Below, in pieces: positions 59,498 to 64,000 of a stretch of 64,000 bases of DNA (position 1 is its first letter; every line of letters starts with the position of its first letter). The translations under genes and the position numbers were made by a program. This stretch comes from Glandiceps talaboti. Its lineage: Eukaryota > Hemichordata > Enteropneusta > Spengelidae. Under the pieces are notes generated by a model. It saw only the letters and a list, made by a program, of their open reading frames with translations, was not told where the DNA came from and did not search any database. The stretch is from contig NC_135555.1 of assembly GCF_964340395.1 (NCBI RefSeq), positions 27,058,725 to 27,122,724 on the forward strand, read 5' to 3'.

Positions 59498-62400
59498 ATG
59501 ATGTCATTGACCTAGGTAGCCATTATTTGTAACTAATGATGTCATTCACCTAGGTTGCCATTATTTGTAACTAATGATGTCATTCACCTAGGTAGCCATT
59601 ATTTGTAACTAATGATGTCATTCACCTAGGTAGCCATTATTTGTAACTAATGATGTCATTCACCTAGGTTGCCATTATTTGTAACTAATGATGTCATTCA
59701 CCAAGGTAACCATTATTTGTAACTAATGATGTCATTCACCTAGGTAGCCATTATTTGTAACTAATGATGTCATTCACCTAGGTTGCCATTATTTGTAACT
59801 AATGATGTCATTCACCAAGGTAACCATTATTTGTAACTAATGATGTCATTGACCAAGGTAGCCATTATTTGTAAATAATGATGTCATTGACCTAGGTAGC
59901 CATTATTTGTAACTAATGATGTCATTCACCAAGGTAGCCATTATTTGTAACTAATGATGTCATTCACCTAGGTAGCCATTATTTGTAATTAATGATGTCA
60001 TTCACCTAGGTAGCCATTATTTGTAACTAATGATGTCATTGACCAAGGTAACCATTATTTGTAACTAATGATGTCATTGACCAAGGTAACCATTATTTGT
60101 AACTAATGATGTCATTCACCTAGGTAGCCATTATTTGTAACTAATGATGTCATTCACCTAGGTAGCCATTATTTGTAATTAATGATGTCATTCACCAAGG
60201 TAGCCATTATTTGTAACTAATGATGTCATTCACCAAGGTAGCCATTATTTGTAACTAATGATGTCATTCACCTAGGTAGCCATTATTTGTAACTAATGAT
60301 GTCATTCACCTAGGTAGCCAATATTTGTAACTAATGATGTCATTCACCTAGGTAACCATTATTTGTAACTAATGATGTCATTGACCAAGGTAGCCATTAT
60401 TTGTAAATAATGATGTCATTGACCTAGGTAGCCATTATTTGTAACTAATGATGTCATTCACCTAGGTAGCCATTATTTGTAACTAATGATGTCATTGACC
60501 TAGGTAGCCATTATTTGTAACTAATGATGTCATTGACCTAGGTAGCCATTATTTGTAACTAATGATGTCATTCACCAAGGTAGCCATTATTTGTAACTAA
60601 TGATGTCATTCACCTAGGTAGCCATTATTTGTAACTAATGATGTCATTCACCTAGGTAGCCAATATTTGTAACTAATGATGTCATTCACCTAGGTAACCA
60701 TTATTTGTAACTAATGATGTCATTGACCAAGGTAGCCATTATTTGTAAATAATGATGTCATTGACCTAGGTAGCCATTATTTGTAACTAATGATGTCATT
60801 CACCTAGGTTGCCATTATTTGTAACTAATGATGTCATTCACCAAGGTAACCATTATTTGTAACTAATGATGTCATTCACCTAGGTAGCCATTATTTGTAA
60901 CTAATGATGTCATTCACCTAGGTTGCCATTATTTGTAACTAATGATGTCATTCACCAAGGTAACCATTATTTGTAACTAATGATGTCATTGACCAAGGTA
61001 GCCATTATTTGTAAATAATGATGTCATTGACCTAGGTAGCCATTATTTGTAACTAATGATGTCATTCACCAAGGTAGCCATTATTTGTAACTAATGATGT
61101 CATTCACCTAGGTAGCCATTATTTGTAATTAATGATGTCATTCACCTAGGTAGCCATTATTTGTAACTAATGATGTCATTGACCAAGGTAGCCATTATTT
61201 GTAAATAATGATGTCATTGACCTAGGTAGCCATTATTTGTAACTAATGATGTCATTCACCAAGGTAGCCATTATTTGTAACTAATGATGTCATTCACCTA
61301 GGTAGCCATTATTTGTAATTAATGATGTCATTCACCTAGGTAGCCATTATTTGTAACTAATGATGTCATTGACCAAGGTAACCATTATTTGTAACTAATG
61401 ATGTCATTGACCAAGGTAACCATTATTTGTAACTAATGATGTCATTCACCTAGGTAGCCATTATTTGTAACTAATGATGTCATTCACCTAGGTAGCCATT
61501 ATTTGTAATTAATGATGTCATTCACCAAGGTAGCCATTATTTGTAACTAATGATGTCATTCACCAAGGTAGCCATTATTTGTAACTAATGATGTCATTCA
61601 CCTAGGTAGCCATTATTTGTAACTAATGATGTCATTCACCTAGGTAGCCAATATTTGTAACTAATGATGTCATTCACCTAGGTAACCATTATTTGTAACT
61701 AATGATGTCATTGACCAAGGTAGCCATTATTTGTAAATAATGATGTCATTGACCTAGGTAGCCATTATTTGTAACTAATGATGTCATTCACCTAGGTAGC
61801 CATTATTTGTAACTAATGATGTCATTGACCTAGGTAGCCATTATTTGTAACTAATGATGTCATTGACCTAGGTAGCCATTATTTGTAACTAATGATGTCA
61901 TTCACCAAGGTAGCCATTATTTGTAACTAATGATGTCATTCACCTAGGTAGCCATTATTTGTAACTAATGATGTCATTCACCTAGGTAGCCAATATTTGT
62001 AACTAATGATGTCATTCACCTAGGTAACCATTATTTGTAACTAATGATGTCATTGACCAAGGTAGCCATTATTTGTAAATAATGATGTCATTGACCTAGG
62101 TAGCCATTATTTGTAACTAATGATGTCATTCACCTAGGTTGCCATTATTTGTAACTAATGATGTCATTCACCAAGGTAACCATTATTTGTAACTAATGAT
62201 GTCATTCACCTAGGTAGCCATTATTTGTAACTAATGATGTCATTCACCTAGGTTGCCATTATTTGTAACTAATGATGTCATTCACCAAGGTAACCATTAT
62301 TTGTAACTAATGATGTCATTGACCAAGGTAGCCATTATTTGTAAATAATGATGTCATTGACCTAGGTAGCCATTATTTGTAACTAATGATGTCATTCACC

Positions 62401-64000
62401 AAGGTAGCCATTATTTGTAACTAATGATGTCATTCACCTAGGTAGCCATTATTTGTAATTAATGATGTCATTCACCTAGGTAGCCATTATTTGTAACTAA
62501 TGATGTCATTGACCAAGGTAACCATTATTTGTAACTAATGATGTCATTGACCAAGGTAACCATTATTTGTAACTAATGATGTCATTCACCTAGGTAGCCA
62601 TTATTTGTAACTAATGATGTCATTCACCTAGGTAGCCATTATTTGTAATTAATGATGTCATTCACCAAGGTAGCCATTATTTGTAACTAATGATGTCATT
62701 CACCAAGGTAGCCATTATTTGTAACTAATGATGTCATTCACCTAGGTAGCCATTATTTGTAACTAATGATGTCATTCACCTAGGTAGCCAATATTTGTAA
62801 CTAATGATGTCATTCACCTAGGTAACCATTATTTGTAACTAATGATGTCATTGACCAAGGTAGCCATTATTTGTAAATAATGATGTCATTGACCTAGGTA
62901 GCCATTATTTGTAACTAATGATGTCATTCACCTAGGTAGCCATTATTTGTAACTAATGATGTCATTCACCTAGGTAGCCATTATTTGTAACTAATGATGT
63001 CATTGACCTAGGTAGCCATTATTTGTAACTAATGATGTCATTCACCAAGGTAGCCATTATTTGTAACTAATGATGTCATTCACCTAGGTAGCCATTATTT
63101 GTAACTAATGATGTCATTCACCTAGGTAGCCATTATTTGTAACTAATGATGTCATTCACCTAGGTAGCCATTATTTGTAACTAATGATGTCATTCACCTA
63201 GGTAGCCATTATTTGTAACTAATGATGTCATTCACCTAGGTAGCCATTATTTGTAACTAATGATGTCATTGACCAAGGTAGCCATTATTTGTAACTAATC
63301 ATGTCATTCACCAAGGTAGCCATTATTTGTAACTAATGATGTCATTCACCTAGGTAGCCATTATTTGTAACTAATGATGTCATTGACCAAGGTAACCATT
63401 ATTTGTAACTAATGATGTCATTGACCTAGGTAACCATTATTTGTAACTAATGATGTCATTCACCTAGGTAGCCATTATTTGTAACTAATGATGTCATTCA
63501 CCTAGGTAGCCATTATTTGTAACTAATGATGTCATTGACCAAGGTAGCCATTATTTGTAACTAATCATGTCATTCACCAAGGTAGCCATTATTTGTAACT
63601 AATGATGTCATTCACCTAGGTAGCCATTATTTGTAACTAATGATGTCATTGACCAAGGTAACCATTATTTGTAACTAATGATGTCATTGACCTAGGTAAC
63701 CATTATTTGTAACTAATGATGTCATTCACCTAGGTAACCATTATTTGTAACTAATGATGTCATTCACCTAGGTAGCCATTATTTGTAACTAATGATGTCA
63801 TTCACCTAGGTAGCCATTATTTGTAATTAATGATGTCATTGACCAAGGTAGCCATTATTTGTAATTAATGATGTCATTGACCTAGGTAGCCATTATTTGT
63901 AACTAATGATGTCATTCACCTAGGTAGCCATTATTTGTAACTAATGATGTCATTCACCTAGGTAGCCATTATTTGTAACTAATGATGTCATTCACCTAGG
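59498..64000. repeat. 38-bp minisatellite, right block with higher-order repeats
   Basis: Same unit as the left block, about 118 units to the window end. Here variant order repeats: the block around 60351 recurs at 61681 (1330 bp, 35 units) and again at 62821 (1140 bp, 30 units), marked by paired gaccaaggtaacc units and gtaaataatg units. The gtaaataatg variant is frequent here but occurs only rarely left of repeat Y. The array continues beyond the window. Confidence 0.97.

Noticed and set aside
52165-64000. CRISPR array
   Set aside because: Units are contiguous with no unique spacers, in a eukaryotic context without cas genes.
1-64000. tRNA, rRNA or tRNA-derived SINE
   Set aside because: No cloverleaf, A/B-box pair or rRNA-like stretch noticed on either strand; a covariance-model scan would settle it.

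Overview
The window is animal nuclear DNA, AT-rich and intron-bearing, with CR1/L2/Jockey-type non-LTR retrotransposons, small inverted-repeat transposons and an exceptional load of minisatellites. It fits a marine invertebrate, but I cannot name the species from sequence alone. By my reckoning about 60 % of the 64 kb is tandem repeat, in more than a dozen unrelated families with units of 17 to 60 bp. Nearly all the long open reading frames are by-products of these repeats.

Two host genes can be supported, both incomplete at their 5' ends. (1) On the + strand, the last two exons of a 15-hydroxyprostaglandin dehydrogenase-like short-chain dehydrogenase lie at 16417-16565 and 21822-21945, with GTAAGT/AG splice sites in matching phase and a poly(A) signal near 22384. 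The intron between them is about 92 % minisatellite (a 43-bp and a 17-bp family). The intron before them holds a 15-kb array of 60-bp units. (2) On the - strand, two exons (51983-52117 and the terminal 44872-44968) join in phase and end at a stop, with a poly(A) signal at 44634-44639. The product is unidentified. Its introns hold a C-rich minisatellite whose units carry a consensus 5' splice site on the gene's sense strand, and a 38-bp array of nearly 12 kb running off the window.

Layout: 1-580 dispersed repeat X; 668-16027 60-bp array with multi-kilobase higher-order repeats; 16.4-22.4 kb end of the dehydrogenase gene; 22.5-26.5 kb repeat X split by a broken CR1-like LINE; 26.5-31.2 kb 30-bp array carrying a 437-bp inverted-repeat element and a second, 5'-truncated LINE with an intact reverse transcriptase reading frame; 31.3-36.9 kb repeats Y and X plus 21-bp, 56-bp and G-rich arrays and C/G homopolymers; 37.0-40.8 kb a 42-bp array and a long-inverted-repeat (foldback) element enclosing an L2/CR1-like LINE; 41-44.3 kb a large hairpin and several short arrays; 44.6-52.1 kb the minus-strand gene with a nested inverted-repeat transposon; 52.2-64.0 kb the 38-bp array, interrupted by repeat Y.

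The two genes point at each other (tail to tail) across about 22 kb of transposons and tandem repeats. No functional link between them is evident. The interest lies in structure: nested insertions that give relative ages, arrays that begin at transposon ends, higher-order repeats, and introns almost wholly made of minisatellite. Coordinates of repeats and mobile elements are read by eye and may be off by a few bases to tens of bases; exon boundaries were counted base by base.
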